Below are positions 19,705 through 31,990 of a stretch of DNA of 64,000 bases, piece by piece. Both the position numbers and the translations under genes were made by a program. The notes beneath the pieces are model-generated. The model was not told where the DNA came from, searched no databases, and saw only the letters and a program-made list of their open reading frames with translations. Position 1 is the stretch's first letter. Every line of letters begins with the position of its first letter. Source of the stretch: Onthophagus taurus (taxonomy: Eukaryota; Arthropoda; Insecta; Coleoptera; Scarabaeidae); assembly GCF_036711975.1 (NCBI RefSeq), contig NC_091966.1, positions 26,109,501 to 26,173,500 on the forward strand, in the 5' to 3' direction.

Positions 19705-20512
19705 ATTAAAGTAGTTATTAAATATAAATTCATTTGAAAAACTTCATCAAACAACAATTTCTGACTTTATACTGAAATCTACCGATTTAATACAATACCT
19801 ACCGATTTTCCCCATTGATTCTACCTACATTTGGCCGGCAGAGGTTCGCAACGTTGAATACACCTATACATACAAAATACAAGTAAATAGAAGTCAGTTT
19901 GAATAGAAATCATTAATATTCCTGTGAGAATCTTCTGTCATTAGTGATGTATACTGTTGACAGCTATGGAGGTGCTGATGGCGGTGTTGTTGAATAATAC
20001 TGATATTAGTACTGATATGAATGATTAATAGAAACAGAATTGCTATGTCATTGCATAACGAGCTCGCCTTCAAGTAATACATCGTTTATGAATTTTTCCG
20101 GCCAAATTAGTTGTTTATGTTTCAGTTTTGTTTTGGCATTTAGTATTTATGCATTTAGAAATGTTGCCATAAACGACTAGAGAGTAACTTATAGCACTTC
20201 AAATTTGTCGTAATCAACAATTTCCGTGTCTTATGCGTTATGTTTTTATATTTATTTCATAACTGAGACAGCTCTCTCTACTTTTCAATAAAATTTAATA
20301 ATAACGCATAGAGATTTGTGTGTTCACATCATTATTTACATCGTCCGGGGAATTAATTGTACTTTTGTCCATTAAAATATCATTTTCTGAACACACTTTC
20401 TCAAAATATCGTTTTGTATTCACTATGTGTGCCTACAGGTACATTTTTCTTCAAGTACTAGACTGATTTATTATGATCATGTAGGTCAACAGCCAGCTGA
20501 ACAAGCTTTTAA
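19705..20512. other. Intergenic sequence without gene
   Basis: No supported coding frame, repeat or RNA gene. Short leftward frames here lack any recognisable motif. Confidence 0.5.
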
Positions 20513-20803
20513 CTAGCTTTTAAGTAAAATACTGATTATCAATCTAATTCTTCTTGCAATTACAAAAGGAAATAGTAACTTTATGGGCTTTTTAAAAATT
20601 CTAGACAAATTCAAGATCATGACCATCATCAAGCTATCAAAATAAGAGAAATATAATGCCATAGTAAGACAAGTACTGTTAATACGTGACTTATTACTTC
20701 TAGCAGTTGTAAAAGTATCCAGAAACCTCAGTAATGGAAACCAATAAACAGTTGGTTTATACATTGTATCTGGATCGGCTCCACTTTTCACAGTGTTCGT
20801 AAT
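20513..20803 (-). pseudogene. Possible MADF-domain exon fragment
   Basis: A strong acceptor (TTTTTTTTGCAG) precedes 20803, and leftward translation gives VKSGADPDTMYKPTVYWFPL followed by LRFLD. The order SGA(D)xD-x-Y-x-P-x-x-Y/W-x-x-LLxFL is the C-terminal part of MADF domains (Myb/SANT-like DNA-binding domains common in insects). No donor site follows. The frame runs into a hydrophobic tail and no other exon was found nearby, so it is probably a relic or an isolated exon of an unseen gene. Confidence 0.4.
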
Positions 20804-20959
20804 CTGCAAAAAAAATATACTTTTGCATGTAAATAATATTTGTTATAGGCAATTAATTAAAATAAGTTAAAATTACATTAAATTTCAAATTCAATGTCAA
20901 GATATACAAATTCAAATTTTGTTGACATTACTGTGTGTATGTCCTTCACCTAACACACT

Positions 20960-22200
20960 AGTGATACATAGTGGAAATGTCTTTACAAATGTCTCTATCG
21001 CCTCTCTTGTCACCCTTTGCAAATAATTTTTAACTAATTAACTCTATGGTGTGTCCCTTTTGTGGCAATGCTCTGCGACTGCCAACTGCTGAATCTCGAA
21101 CATCCATGCGTCTCTCGATGTTACGTCCAGTTTGACCAATGTAATACTTGACCCACAAATGCATGATAGCCGATGGATTCCCGTTCCCTTTATTGGCGTT
21201 AGTTTGTCTTTAGCTATCGCAATAGCGTTTCGAATTTAGCTGACCGTTCCGTATCGTACCACGATGTCGTTCTGCATCAGACAACATAAGAGAGACAGAT
21301 AAAGCCAGCTGGTGTACTCGTAGTACTTCACGTGCCTTCCCCCTGCTCGCCTTCTTCAGTGACTCGCCGAAGTAAGTACATTTTCTAGAAATCCTTCTAT
21401 TAAATTTTTTCTGCTCACTGGAACAAAGCTTGGATAACAGACCTCTTCTATTGTGGATGGTAATGAAGGGAAGGCTGTAGATATTTGTTAGTATGTGTCT
21501 TTTTCCGATACACTTCCAATTTCATGCCCCCATCTGTCTTCCTAATGTCCAGAACATATACAGCGTGTCCCGTATCTTCCGCATCAGAGCATTATACGGT
21601 TGTAGAATACATTATTCTGAAGCGATCTTTCTAATAAAATTTTTTCGAAATGTTTATAATAACCGCACGGGAACTGTTTAACGACGACCTATAACGGACG
21701 ACTTTGATTCATCGAAAAAGTTTATTTCTCTTTCCATGACGAATCTATTGGTGAGTACACGTGGGAAACGAGTTATCATCGGCGTAGCGAACCGGCCGAG
21801 GGTGGCACCGATTACCTGAGTCTGATTTGCGATCTGCTGATTGGACGAAAAACAGTTCCTTTAAACAGTTCCCGTGCGGTTATTATAAACATTTCGAAAA
21901 AATTTTATTAGAAAGATCGCTTCAGAATAATGTATCCTACAACCGTATAATGCTCTGATGCGGAAGATACGGGACACGCTGTATAGGATAGGTAACTGTT
22001 TTGAAGGTTCCGTTTCCATGGTAAATTTGATCAAGGGATATTGCCAGTTCAGGTGGTCTAGGAATTCTTTTTCATGCTGTCAGATTACAAAGGTGTCATC
22101 CACGTAATGAAGCAAAAGCTTTGCTCCCACGGACTCTTCCTTAACGCTTCAAATATGTCCATGTAGAAATTGGCGATTAAAAGATGTGTACAAATGTCTA
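20960..22200 (-). mobile_element. Penelope-like element relic, interrupted by a MITE
   Basis: Leftward translation of about 22115-22000 gives LHYVDDTFVI and then FLDHLNWQYP, the YVDD catalytic region of Penelope reverse transcriptases. At about 21200-21060 it gives KYYIGQTGRNIERRM and AVAEHCHKRDT, the GIY-YIG endonuclease and its following His motif. The frames are broken and the 21557-21985 MITE sits between the two domains. Confidence 0.75.
21557..21985. repeat. MITE with 125-bp near-identical terminal inverted repeats
   Basis: Bases 21557-21681 are repeated inverted at 21861-21985, beginning CAGCGTGTCCCGTATCTTCC after a TATA. The arms are almost identical, suggesting recent activity. It has inserted into the Penelope relic. 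Confidence 0.92.
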
Positions 22201-22395
22201 TGAATTGTCAGAATTTTAGAGTTTTAAGCGACTTTAAGCGTACTTACTTCAAAGGATGAATTAAATGTTTTTTTGATGTTAAAATTATTACAACTCAACA
22301 TAATGTTTTAAATATGCTCACTTTTATTGCATTTAATTTACAAGAACATTTCAAGTAATACAAGAAAATATCATTTATAATGTTTCTTTTAATAT

Positions 22396-23483
22396 TTATG
22401 TACATTTACATTTTCCAGTAATTTTTCTACCGTTACGCGGTTGTAAAGGTCTAAAATTATTACGTGTTCCAGGTTCAACGGCATATAATCCTCGAAATGC
22501 TGCCATATTTTCAGCGGATATTTCTAGTGGTTTTTCAAAAACAATAAAGGTAACACTTTCGTAGCAAGGCGGAGTTGTTAAAGATCCATGGTAAGCAACG
22601 TAATTATCTTGCAGAATCGGGAAAAACTTAGCAAAAGAGAACGGCTTTTTAACTTTTACCTTCGTAATATCTCTCTGTGTAAGTAACTTAATTGCATTTG
22701 CAATTGAATCCATTGTACTTGATTGAGAAGTTGACGTTTTTGGAACAACCTTATAAACAAAAAATTTTAAAAAAATTAAATTATACAAATATTTCTACAA
22801 TACCTTTGCGAAATAAGTAAAAACCATTAAACCATCTGGTTTTGTTTGGGCATCAGTAAAGCTACCATAATAAGCGTTATAAAATACTGCGTGGATTTCC
22901 ATTGAATAAAAACTGCCGTTCATTGAGTGTTCACTTCCGATTAAATTATTATCGCCCCAATGGAAATGAACTTGGGTTAAGACGTAATAAGTATCTTTTT
23001 GTAAACCTGTTACTCTAATTTTATATGAATTTGCAAATTCAACTTTGACTGCAAGTAAAGTTTTGATTACAAAAAAATTGTTGAAAGAATTTTTTTATTT
23101 ACCTGTATAACTTTCTCTTGTTACTGTTACGTTTTGAGGTACTTCGTAGGATGATTTGCTAAATTTAAATGGTGGAAAATTTATCTTAAAATCAGCGTCA
23201 CATGGTAATGGTAACGCTATGGGAGATTGATTTTCTGCACCACAAGTTTTGTACAATTCAGGCCAAGTTTCTGGATCTAAAATTTATATTTATTGCGTTA
23301 GGAAATATCCTTGTAATTATTTGTTGTGATAAGATTACCTCCATAACCGGATGTATCTTGGGAAATTGAAACAGAAATTACTGAAAAAGATAATCGCAAT
23401 AGTTAATATTAATTTGTAATAGTTGGTGTATTGAAAAACTTACTTAACATAAACACTACGAAATATCGAAAGTTAAGAACCAT
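22396..23483 (-). CDS. Secreted alpha-carbonic anhydrase, five exons
   Basis: Exons are 23483-23444, 23380-23339, 23276-23103, 23048-22804 and 22749-22396, all with GT...AG introns and matching phases, giving 284 residues. A signal peptide (MVLNFRYFVVFMLIISVS) precedes the enzyme domain. CGAENQSPI, the zinc site QVHFHWG (two His) and MEIHAVFYN (third His) and the substrate-site GSLTTPPC are present, so it should hydrate CO2. The Cys of CGAENQSPI and of TTPPC match the disulfide pair of extracellular family members. The residue aligned with the proton-shuttle His64 appears to be Tyr (in TRESYTVKVEF), as in mitochondrial CA V. An AATAAA word lies about 70 bases after the stop (22328-22323). Confidence 0.93.
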
Positions 23484-23533
23484 ATTGATGAAGAGTTCTA
23501 CAATTATTAAAATCAATAGTTGATAGCTTGCGG

Positions 23534-23541
23534 TTTATATA
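23534..23541 (-). promoter_or_regulatory. TATA box of the carbonic anhydrase gene
   Basis: TATATAAA on the minus strand lies 51 bases before the ATG at 23483. A TCAACT initiator-like word about 20-25 bases downstream fits a short 5' leader. Confidence 0.6.
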
Positions 23542-23544
23542 TGA

Positions 23545-24235
23545 CAAACAATTAATAACAAAATATAATTTTTAACTATTACAGTAATTAATCAACCTTC
23601 ACCTATATGGTAAAATACATCAAAGCCCTTGCCGCAAACTGGTTATATTTCACTTTATTTATAATAAATATTTCTGCTATTTAGAAAATATTTAAACTGA
23701 CGCAATTTATACATCGTTTAGAGCACATGGTTACTCACTTTGAATATTTTGTTATAAATAACTCGTCAGAAAACATATTAACAATTCAACGCGACCGATT
23801 ACTATTTCAACTTTTTAACATATTTTTTCAATTAAAATATTTCCACTGCGCTTCTAACACAAACGAACATATCTAGTTAGAAAGTTTTAAGTGGAGACAG
23901 GTTTACATTAAGTCTGTAGCTGATTTACAGGTTTATATTAAGTACAGGGTCTTTACATTTTAGTTCATATACAATTAATTTAAAAAAAATCTGGTTAAAA
24001 TCAATTATATTTTATAACGCCCACATACAGACGCCTATCCCAACCGAAATTTATTTTACATTCTAAACGTTTCAAAAATACATTTATTGTATTAAATAAC
24101 CATTAAGAAAAATTTTATTTTTACTCTCACTATATTCAAAAAAAAAATTAAAATTTTTATTTTTATTATTATTATAATTAAATTTTAAATAAATTCAGTA
24201 AATTCTCTTCAACCACTCTATTTATTAGTTATTGT
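23545..24235. other. AT-rich intergenic sequence
   Basis: No supported gene. Frequent homopolymer A/T runs. Probably holds upstream control sequence of the carbonic anhydrase gene. Confidence 0.5.
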
Positions 24236-24499
24236 AGAATATTTTCTTCTTTCTTACCTATTATCTCGGATTCAGTTGTTCTTTGAGGAGTTATTTTTCT
24301 AGATGCTGTACATCGAAAAGCAGAAGAAGAAAATAGGTTCTCGAACACAACCGCCTGTGGTAAGCTCGGGATGATCGACCAAAACGGCTTTAAAAGATTG
24401 TAGGTTGTATGAACAGATCTGTGCACCAACACAACATCAACTGTTAACATTGAGATTCCGATCCTGCCACTCACTTTTATTGAAATTTCGATCATTGGT

Positions 24500-24923
24500 C
24501 TCCTAACTCCTTCTTCTCACCTCTTCCTCTCGCTCATCTTTGCTGTGGTATCCACTGTATTGCTTTTCTGGCCATCTGTTCTCCCCCATACGTACATGAC
24601 CATGGTTTCTCTCAATATCTTTCATTATTATCCCTTCTAATCCTATTTGTTTTCGTATCACTTCATTTCTTACTCTTTCAGGGCATCCATTTCAGTTGCC
24701 TCTATGCGATTCTTATTTCGAGTTGTTAGTCTCCATGTCTCCGATACATACCTATAGTAAGTGCCTCTTGATCAATATGTTATAGATATCAAATTTCAAT
24801 TTTTTGGTTATCTTCGTAGTCCACGGAATTCTGTTTAAGTAGCCTATTATTTCTCTTTTTGCTTGAATAATCTAAAATCTTTTTCATTCTCATCTGTTCC
24901 TCTGGAGTCAAAGATGGTACCCA
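24500..24923 (-). mobile_element. LINE relic, 3' portion
   Basis: Leftward translation gives RNKNRIEATEMDAL and later HVRMGENRWPEKQYSGYHSK, matching the C-terminal end of RTE/CR1-like LINE polyproteins. It is the continuation of the reverse-transcriptase relic at 26492-27450, separated from it by the inserted transposon at 24926-26489. Confidence 0.65.
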
Positions 24924-24925
24924 TA

Positions 24926-26489
24926 CAAAGATGGGGCAGTGAAATCGCACTATTTAAAACTATTACATAAACTTTTTGTAATATATCATCTTATGATACG
25001 ATACATGTATAACGTTAGAAACATCAGTAAATAATAACGATTCAATATTTATGTTTATATTGCACATAAAAATGTTAACGTCTTCAGTTATCAAAGCAAA
25101 TCAGAATTTTGAACGTTTACCGTTGCGATATAAGCAAACGTCAAGCGGATTATAATCAATGTTGATCATATCCCAAAGTCATCATTTTACTTTAGTGGAT
25201 CAGTAATGACCCTACTGAAGACAAACTTTCAAACGAAGTATAAAAACTTTGATCTTAAAGTATTGAACGGTGGATTTAAGAACAACTAAGCGAAACCTAC
25301 CTTATACTAGATGCACTAAATGTAACTAGAATAGTTTTATTTTAAAAGCTTTCCTGTACAAAAATAAATATATGGATAAAGAAATAAAAAAAGCATTTTA
25401 ATAAGATAAAATTTTCGATAAACAAGGCCAATGAATATTTCCATTTTTACTGATGAGGCAGTTCGGAAAAAATTCTCTAAGATTTTTTAATCCTTTAGCT
25501 GTTGTTCAACCTTGTTGGAAATGAGTATTCTCATTCATAACTTGTGGAATGAAAAAGGTTTCAATCATTCGAACACATCGCGCTTATGTTACTTCCTTAC
25601 GGTAACTGCATGGCCATCATCATTCTCAAAGAAGTATAAGCTTATATACCATTTGAAGTCATCACATGCCAAACTGATACTTTTGCCGAATGGAGATGTT
25701 CGTGAAGTTGATGAGGGTGTTCAGCGGCCCAATATCGAAAGTTATGTTTATTAACATATCAACTGAGGTCGAAATGAGCTTCATCACTAATCCACAAATT
25801 ACCGATGAACTGTGGGTTGTCTTTAAACATCTGTAGCATGCTCTCACAAAAACTAAGGCGAACAGAATAATCTCGAGGTGTCAAAGCATGGACTATTTGA
25901 ATCTTGTACGGATGTAGGTGTAAATCATGACATAAAATTCTTCTTACTGATCTAGTCGAAAGTCCTAGAGCAACGCTATGAACCTTAGAGATCTTTGAGA
26001 ACTTCTTACAATCGCTACTCGTACAGTCTCTACATTCTGTGAAGTCCCAACTGGTCTTGCATTACTGTCTTTTTTCCTTATTGTTTGGTCCATTGTTTTT
26101 GAGTTAAGAGTCTAAATAAAAATGGCGTTTCTACTTGGAACAAGTGAATATTCAAAAAGTGAAAGTTTTTTCTGCTTCTATATAAAATTTTATCTTTTGT
26201 CTTAATATTTGTTGCAAAAAACAAGTACGATTTATAATACTTTTTTGTGCCTACACATAACTTTGGCCATTTTCTAAGTAAGCTGTAACAGCAAAACCAC
26301 GTTATTTACCAGACTTCATTGTCAAGATGATATGATAATATCTGCCACATATAACTGCCACAATATTCAAAAAGTGAACATTTTTTCTGCTTCTATATAA
26401 AATTTCATATTTTGTCTTAATATTTGTTGCAAAGAACAATTACGATTTATAATACTTTTTTAATAGTGCGGCTTGATTACCCCACCCTG
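24926..26489 (-). mobile_element. Tc1/mariner-superfamily transposon copy, inactive
   Basis: The ends are imperfect inverted repeats (GATGGGGCAGTGAAATCGCACTATT at left, written in part, and the complement of AATAGTGCGGCTTGATTACC at right), flanked by TA on both sides. Leftward translation of about 26090-25500 gives a start MDQTIRKKDSNARPVG, then LTPRDYSVRLSFCESML and NLWISDEAHFDL, the first catalytic Asp region of IS630/Tc1 transposases. Stops and frameshifts interrupt it and the later catalytic acids are not seen. A direct repeat of about 105 bases (26140-26255 and 26369-26470) adjoins its right end. Confidence 0.7.
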
Positions 26490-26491
26490 TA

Positions 26492-27450
26492 TTTCTATTT
26501 GTTACATGACTCGATAGAAATGTTCGTCTCCAAATTTAGATTTGTATTATTTGCTCCTATGCTCAAGTATTTTGTTTTCGTTAAATTCATTTCTAGACCC
26601 TAGTCTTCCTTAGTTTCTTCTGTTTTGCGTTGACCGGGAACGATTCCGATAATTTGTTACCAATTTTTGTTTCATATCTTAATTGGGAATATAAATTTTA
26701 TAAGGCTCTTATATTTGAGCAGTGTAGTACTTCCCATAATTTAGTTATTGGTATATTGTCATAAGTTTTAGTTAGGTCTATGAATAATATATGGGTTTTT
26801 TGGTTCGTGGCGCTTCTTTCTTCAATCATTTATTTCATATAAAATATGTTATCACTGCATGATCGGAACTTCTTCTCCGTTCAAGCATTGATTAAAAATT
26901 TGGTTATTATTTCAAATAATTTTTCTGGTTCATTTTTCAAAATATCTGTTGCTATTCCTTCTAGACAACATGATGTTCTATTTCTTTGGTTTCATGACTG
27001 CTTATCATAGCATTGCTCTGTCTATTTCCATGGCTTCTTCCTACACATTTATTATAGTATCACTTATATTTCCGTATTTTGACCATTTTTCCGTCAGTAT
27101 GTCCTGATAATGTTTTGCCTATGTGTTTACTAGTGTTATTGGTAACTGTATTAGCTATTTAAGTTGTATTGTAGATAATCAAAGCTTTTACTATTTACTG
27201 ACTGTTAGGTATCGGTAGTTGTGACAGTTTTTTCTATCGAATTTTTTATAGATCGGTATTATCCATTCTTTCTTCCAAACCTCCAGAATTTCTTGAAAGA
27301 CGTCTGTCAGTCTTTCCTGTATTGAGTTAGGTGCGTTCGTTATTTAACCCAATTTGAATCAATTCCGGACCGCTTGCCTTGTTGTTTTTCATTGATGTCA
27401 GTACTTTTCTTACCATGTCTACATTTATTTCTGCCGGGGACCCTTCTACA
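26492..27450 (-). mobile_element. LINE relic, reverse transcriptase portion
   Basis: Leftward translation gives MKNNKASGPE, WIIPIYKKFDRKNCHNYR and FIDLTKTYDNIPITKLW, the ordered motifs of a LINE reverse transcriptase palm. Frameshifts and stops are frequent. Confidence 0.7.
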
Positions 27451-27704
27451 CTATGTGATGCTGATGATTGTGTTAGGAACTGTTACCTTTATTCTGTCAA
27501 TTCCTTTTCATAATGTTGTTTCCATACCAATAGGTACAATTGTAACGCACAAGGCTCCACGCCATTGAAGCAAACGATCCTCCTAAGTATACTTATAAGT
27601 ATCTAGTTCTTTACACTTTTTGTCACATGTGTCATCCATGTTTCTTTATCATTCTTTTATATTTTGACAGTTCCATTCGATATTCGACCTTGTTCCTTGA
27701 TATA

Positions 27705-29757
27705 ATAATAATAATCTTTATTATCCCAACGGATTACAATCCAATAAAGAGATAATATTGTATAAATCAACAATAATCAATTCTAAAAGAAAAGATGAAA
27801 TAAGACAAACAATAAAAAAACAAAAAAGATAAACAAAAAAAGAAAGAAAATCAAGAACAAACTGTCACTCGACCGAATTTGTTGCACGCATTAGTTTGTT
27901 TATTGGAGAGTTTAGCGCCACATTGGTGTTAGCACGATTTGGCATATAGGCACTATAAACTCGCGCATTTATCCGCGGCACCCTCACATTCAATTGAGCT
28001 AGTATTTCCGATGGAACTAGCACACCCGACATCTCGCAAACAACAATCTTCTACGGTCCTCAAGGCTCCGGAGGACATATCGTTGTAGCAGATTTATATA
28101 GTTTAGTTCTCCTCTAGGTGGATAATACCCAGAATCGAGGTAGTGGATAAACCTAATGAACTTCCTCTGTACTTTCTCGATGGTGGCAATGTGCGTTAAA
28201 TAAGATGGGGTCCACACAATGCAGCAATATTCAAGTTTACTCCGTACCAGCGTAGAATAAAGATCTATTATTGTTTTTAAATTCGTAAACTCCAATGTAT
28301 TTCTAGTGATAAACCCCAACGTTCCGAGGGCACCAACCGATGTTCTGTCGATATGTTCATTGAAGGACAAAGTGCCATGAAACCACACTCCAAGACCTTT
28401 TACTCCAAGCACATAATCGAAAAGTATGGTATTACGTTTTTGACTGTATGTCATTACCTGACATTTAAGAGTATTTAAAGCTAATTTGTTCTCAGAACAC
28501 CATGAATAAAGTTTATCTAAATCTAACTGGAGTGATTCACAGTGCTGCTCACAACTAATAGATCTAAATAGTCGTGTGCGTATAAGAGTGAATTCGTGTT
28601 GAAAATCGCAGGTAAATCATTTATATAGATGTTGAACAGCAAAGGGCCAAGTATAGATCCCTGGGGTACGCCACTAGTAACATGAATCTTGTCGTGTCTT
28701 GACTTCAAACCACATAACTCGACGTATTGTCTGCGAATAGATACATACGATTCTAGGAGTCGTGTGAGAAAGTGATCACATCCAAATCTCCACATCTTTT
28801 CGGACAACAAATCATGATCCAAGCAATCAAAAGCCCGAGAAAAGTCGGTGTATATCACATCCACCTGCTCTCGACAGTCTAATACATTCGATACATACTG
28901 AGTGAAGGTGAGTAGGTTGGTGGCTGTGGATCTACCTTTGCAAAACCCATGTTGTTGGTCAGATATACGGGCCTTAATGTAAAATTCGATTTTGCGTGTT
29001 ACAATATGCTCAAAAAGCTTGGAAAAATTATTTATGATGGCTATAGGTCGATAATGTGTTACACAGCATCTATCACCTTTCTTAAAAACAGGGCAAACTG
29101 TGCTCAATTTCCAAATTTTCGGAAATTCAGAATTTTTGATTATTAAATTGAAAATATGCTGAAGGGGCTGTAATAATACAGGCGCACAGTCTTTGACTAT
29201 ATGTGCGGGGATACCATCTGGACCAGTCGTAGTTTTTGCCTTAAATTTTTTAAAAGCTTCCACCATCTCATCAGAACTTACTTCTGAGATGCCGAAAGAA
29301 ACGTCATCCCATCCATCAGCAACTTGGGCACCGTTAGGACTGACAACAGGAGCCGGAAGATACATACTCTCAAAATGATCGGCGAACAAATTAATCACAG
29401 TCTGCAGATCGGAAAAAATTTCACCATCGTGTTTGAGAATATTTGATGAGACAGCACTGTTTCTGGTCTCATTAACAAATCTCCAAAAACCCTTTGTGTC
29501 TTTCTTTATTTTTTGCTCCAAAGATCTTACGTATTCTCGACGGTCCTCACGCATATGTGTTTTACAGTCCCGGCGGAGACGGACATATCTTATTCGATAA
29601 AAGGAGTTATCGGTTCGTCTAGATAATTTGTGGTAATGTTTTTTTGTTTAAGCATTCGTTTTAAGGTGGAGGAGTACCACAAAGGATATTTAGTTTTTAT
29701 GTGTTTTCCGTTGGTTTTTGGAACATACGCATCCAAGACACTATATGATGTTGTATA
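27705..29757 (-). mobile_element. Jockey/CR1-type LINE, 5'-truncated and frameshifted
   Basis: The reverse transcriptase frame 29554-28523 contains TTTGPDGIPAHIV, VFKKGDRCCVTHYRP, DFSRAFDCLDHDLL and GVPQGSILGPLLFNIYIND. The catalytic box reads YAHD in place of YADD, followed by a frameshift. The C-terminal part resumes at 28454-28017. Upstream, 29730-29590 still encodes the linker (KYPLWYSSTLKRM) in another frame. The 3' end is a (TTA)n tail near 27705-27720. It is clearly inactive. Confidence 0.88.
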
Positions 29758-29761
29758 GAAA

Positions 29762-31990
29762 ACATAATAATAATAATAATAATTCATTTATTGACCTGAT
29801 AACAAAAACCTAATTCAAATATATAATAACATATCAAAATAAAAATACTATTAATTAAATCAAGTCAACTCGGACGATTGTCAGAGAAGGTTTAGATAAA
29901 CAACTCTGATTTTCACAATCGCCCGAAAATACTATAAATAAGAAGAGAATAGAAGAAAACAAGAAAACAGATAAATCGAGAAAACACGCAAAACGTGACA
30001 AAACACAAAAGAACAAAAACAAAATTGTTTTTTCAAGCAACATCAAAACACAAATTGTAATTTAAATGCTTTTTTGAAGGCAGGCACTGATTGTTTAGAG
30101 CGCAAAGCTTCCGGCAGAGAATTCCAAAAATCAGCAATTCTGTAAGAAAAAGGCCTTTTAAACAGTTGGGTGCTATGAGGCAGGATAGACAGGCAGTTCT
30201 TTCTGCGGACTTTTATATTATGAACGTCCGTTCTGAATCTGATTTTATTGTGCAAGTAAGCCGGAGTTTTGAACATAGTAATTTTGAAAAATAATACTCC
30301 CTCATGAAAAATTCTCCTTGCTTTCATACTCAGTCACCGTATCTCGGGCAACTTGTAAGAGATCCTTTGATTTCGACGTATACCAAATATCAAACGGAGA
30401 CACGCCCCCTGGACTCGTGCCGCAGCATCTGTACGCAGATGAGGTCCATAAACATCGTTGCAGTGATTAAACCGAGAAAGTATCAACGTGTCAGTGAGCA
30501 AGGCTCTACTTTGCGTGCTTAAAATGTGACGGTTGGCGTATAAAGACTTTAGCGTGGCATACGAACATCTAATTAAGTGATTGATATGTGTATTAAAACG
30601 CATATCCGAATCCAGCCATACCCCCAAGAGTTTTACAGCATCAACTACGCGCAATTCATCGCCGCCCACACGAATGCTCAATGATGCTCTGGCAGGACCA
30701 AGGTCTTTACTTCTACCGAATATTATAGCTGATGATTTTGTACCATTAATCAATAGGCCGTGCCCTTCCGATATATTCACCACCCGTTCGATATCTTGAT
30801 TTAAACGACTATTTGCACTTTCAATCTCTGACAACGGAAAGCTCAAATATAGTTGTGTATCATCCGCATAAGTTTGTAATTTACAATAACGGACGTATAA
30901 CGTGAAGGCACAAATACTACCCTGCGGCACACCTGTAGGAGTGTAAAATTCACGAGCGCACACCCTCATACTTCTGCCCTCCAAATAATGTCGAAAGAAA
31001 TCAACGGATTCACGGCTAAAACCCATAAACCTAAGAACAGCAAGCAACATTTGATGACTGATAGTGTCAAATGCCTTAGAATAGTCAAGTGTTACCAGGG
31101 CTGTAACAAGGCCAGAATCAGAGGAGCGCACAATGTCATCCGTAAGGTTTAAAAGAGAAGTAGCGCACAAAAAACCCGGACGAAAACCCGATTGGGAATC
31201 AGGCAGAAGATTATATTGAGTTAGGTGTGTTCGCAGCTGACGATCCACAATTTTTTCAACAACCTTGGAAAGGCCGGGTAGAAGACAAATGAGCCTTAAA
31301 TCGCTATAATCGGAAGGATTTTGTTTTTTGGGTATTGCAACTGCAATAGACTGTTTCCAGATAGTAGGGTATACATTTTCTGTTAAACAGAAATTTACGA
31401 TATGTAAAATATATCTAGATATAAAAGGAAAACACATCTTAACAAATTTTAGTGCTATGCCATCGACTCCAACGGCATTGGAAGAGATACTAATCAACGT
31501 GGAGTATAGATCGTTCTCCGTTATAGCCCAGAAGGAGAATTCAGTTTGAAAAGTAGTAGCCTTGTTGTTATTGTAGTATTGATACACATTACAGTCGATA
31601 TCAGTTTGAAGAACAGCGCCGCCGAAATGATTCGCAATCTCATTTGCATTGGCCAACGACTCCGGGATAATACCCTTACCTTTAGTAATATTTACGTTTT
31701 CCCTAATGCGACGCCAATACTCGGAGGAAGTGTTAGGGGAGAGCTGCGAGTCAAAGTAGGCCCTTTTTTCCCTTCTGATAGCGGCTGTAACATAGTTTCT
31801 CAAGCTTTTATAATAATCCCTATGAGAATCCAGCCTCGTATGCTTGAATCTCTTATACGAGTTATCACGAAGTTTAATCATTTCTCTAATAGTGGTCGTC
31901 AACCAAGGAAGCCGAGGGCTGGATAGTCTCACCACTCTACTAGGAATGTGTACATTAAACTTCACAGGAGACTTCAACTGATGAATATTA
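29762..31990 (-). mobile_element. Second LINE of jockey/CR1 type with one in-frame TGA and a short deletion
   Basis: The frame 31977-30043 is open except for one TGA (30335-30333 approximately), where related copies are expected to have Trp. Motifs seen are LSKVVEKIVDRQL, LDYSKAFDTISHQML, TGVPQGSI and the catalytic YADD. About 20 residues usually found between VPQGSILGPLLF and YADD are missing, so it is probably inactive. The 3' end is a (TTA)n tail at 29765-29785 that directly touches the 5' truncation point of the neighbouring LINE. It is the same broad family as the fragment at 47270-48565. Confidence 0.85.

Noticed and set aside
24229-24495. Leftward 88-residue frame
   Set aside because: No motif, and it lies beside LINE debris; composition does not support a gene.
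29590-29787. Leftward frame beginning with Met-Asn and six Tyr
   Set aside because: The Tyr run is translation of a (TTA)n LINE tail; only the later part is LINE linker sequence, annotated within the LINE.
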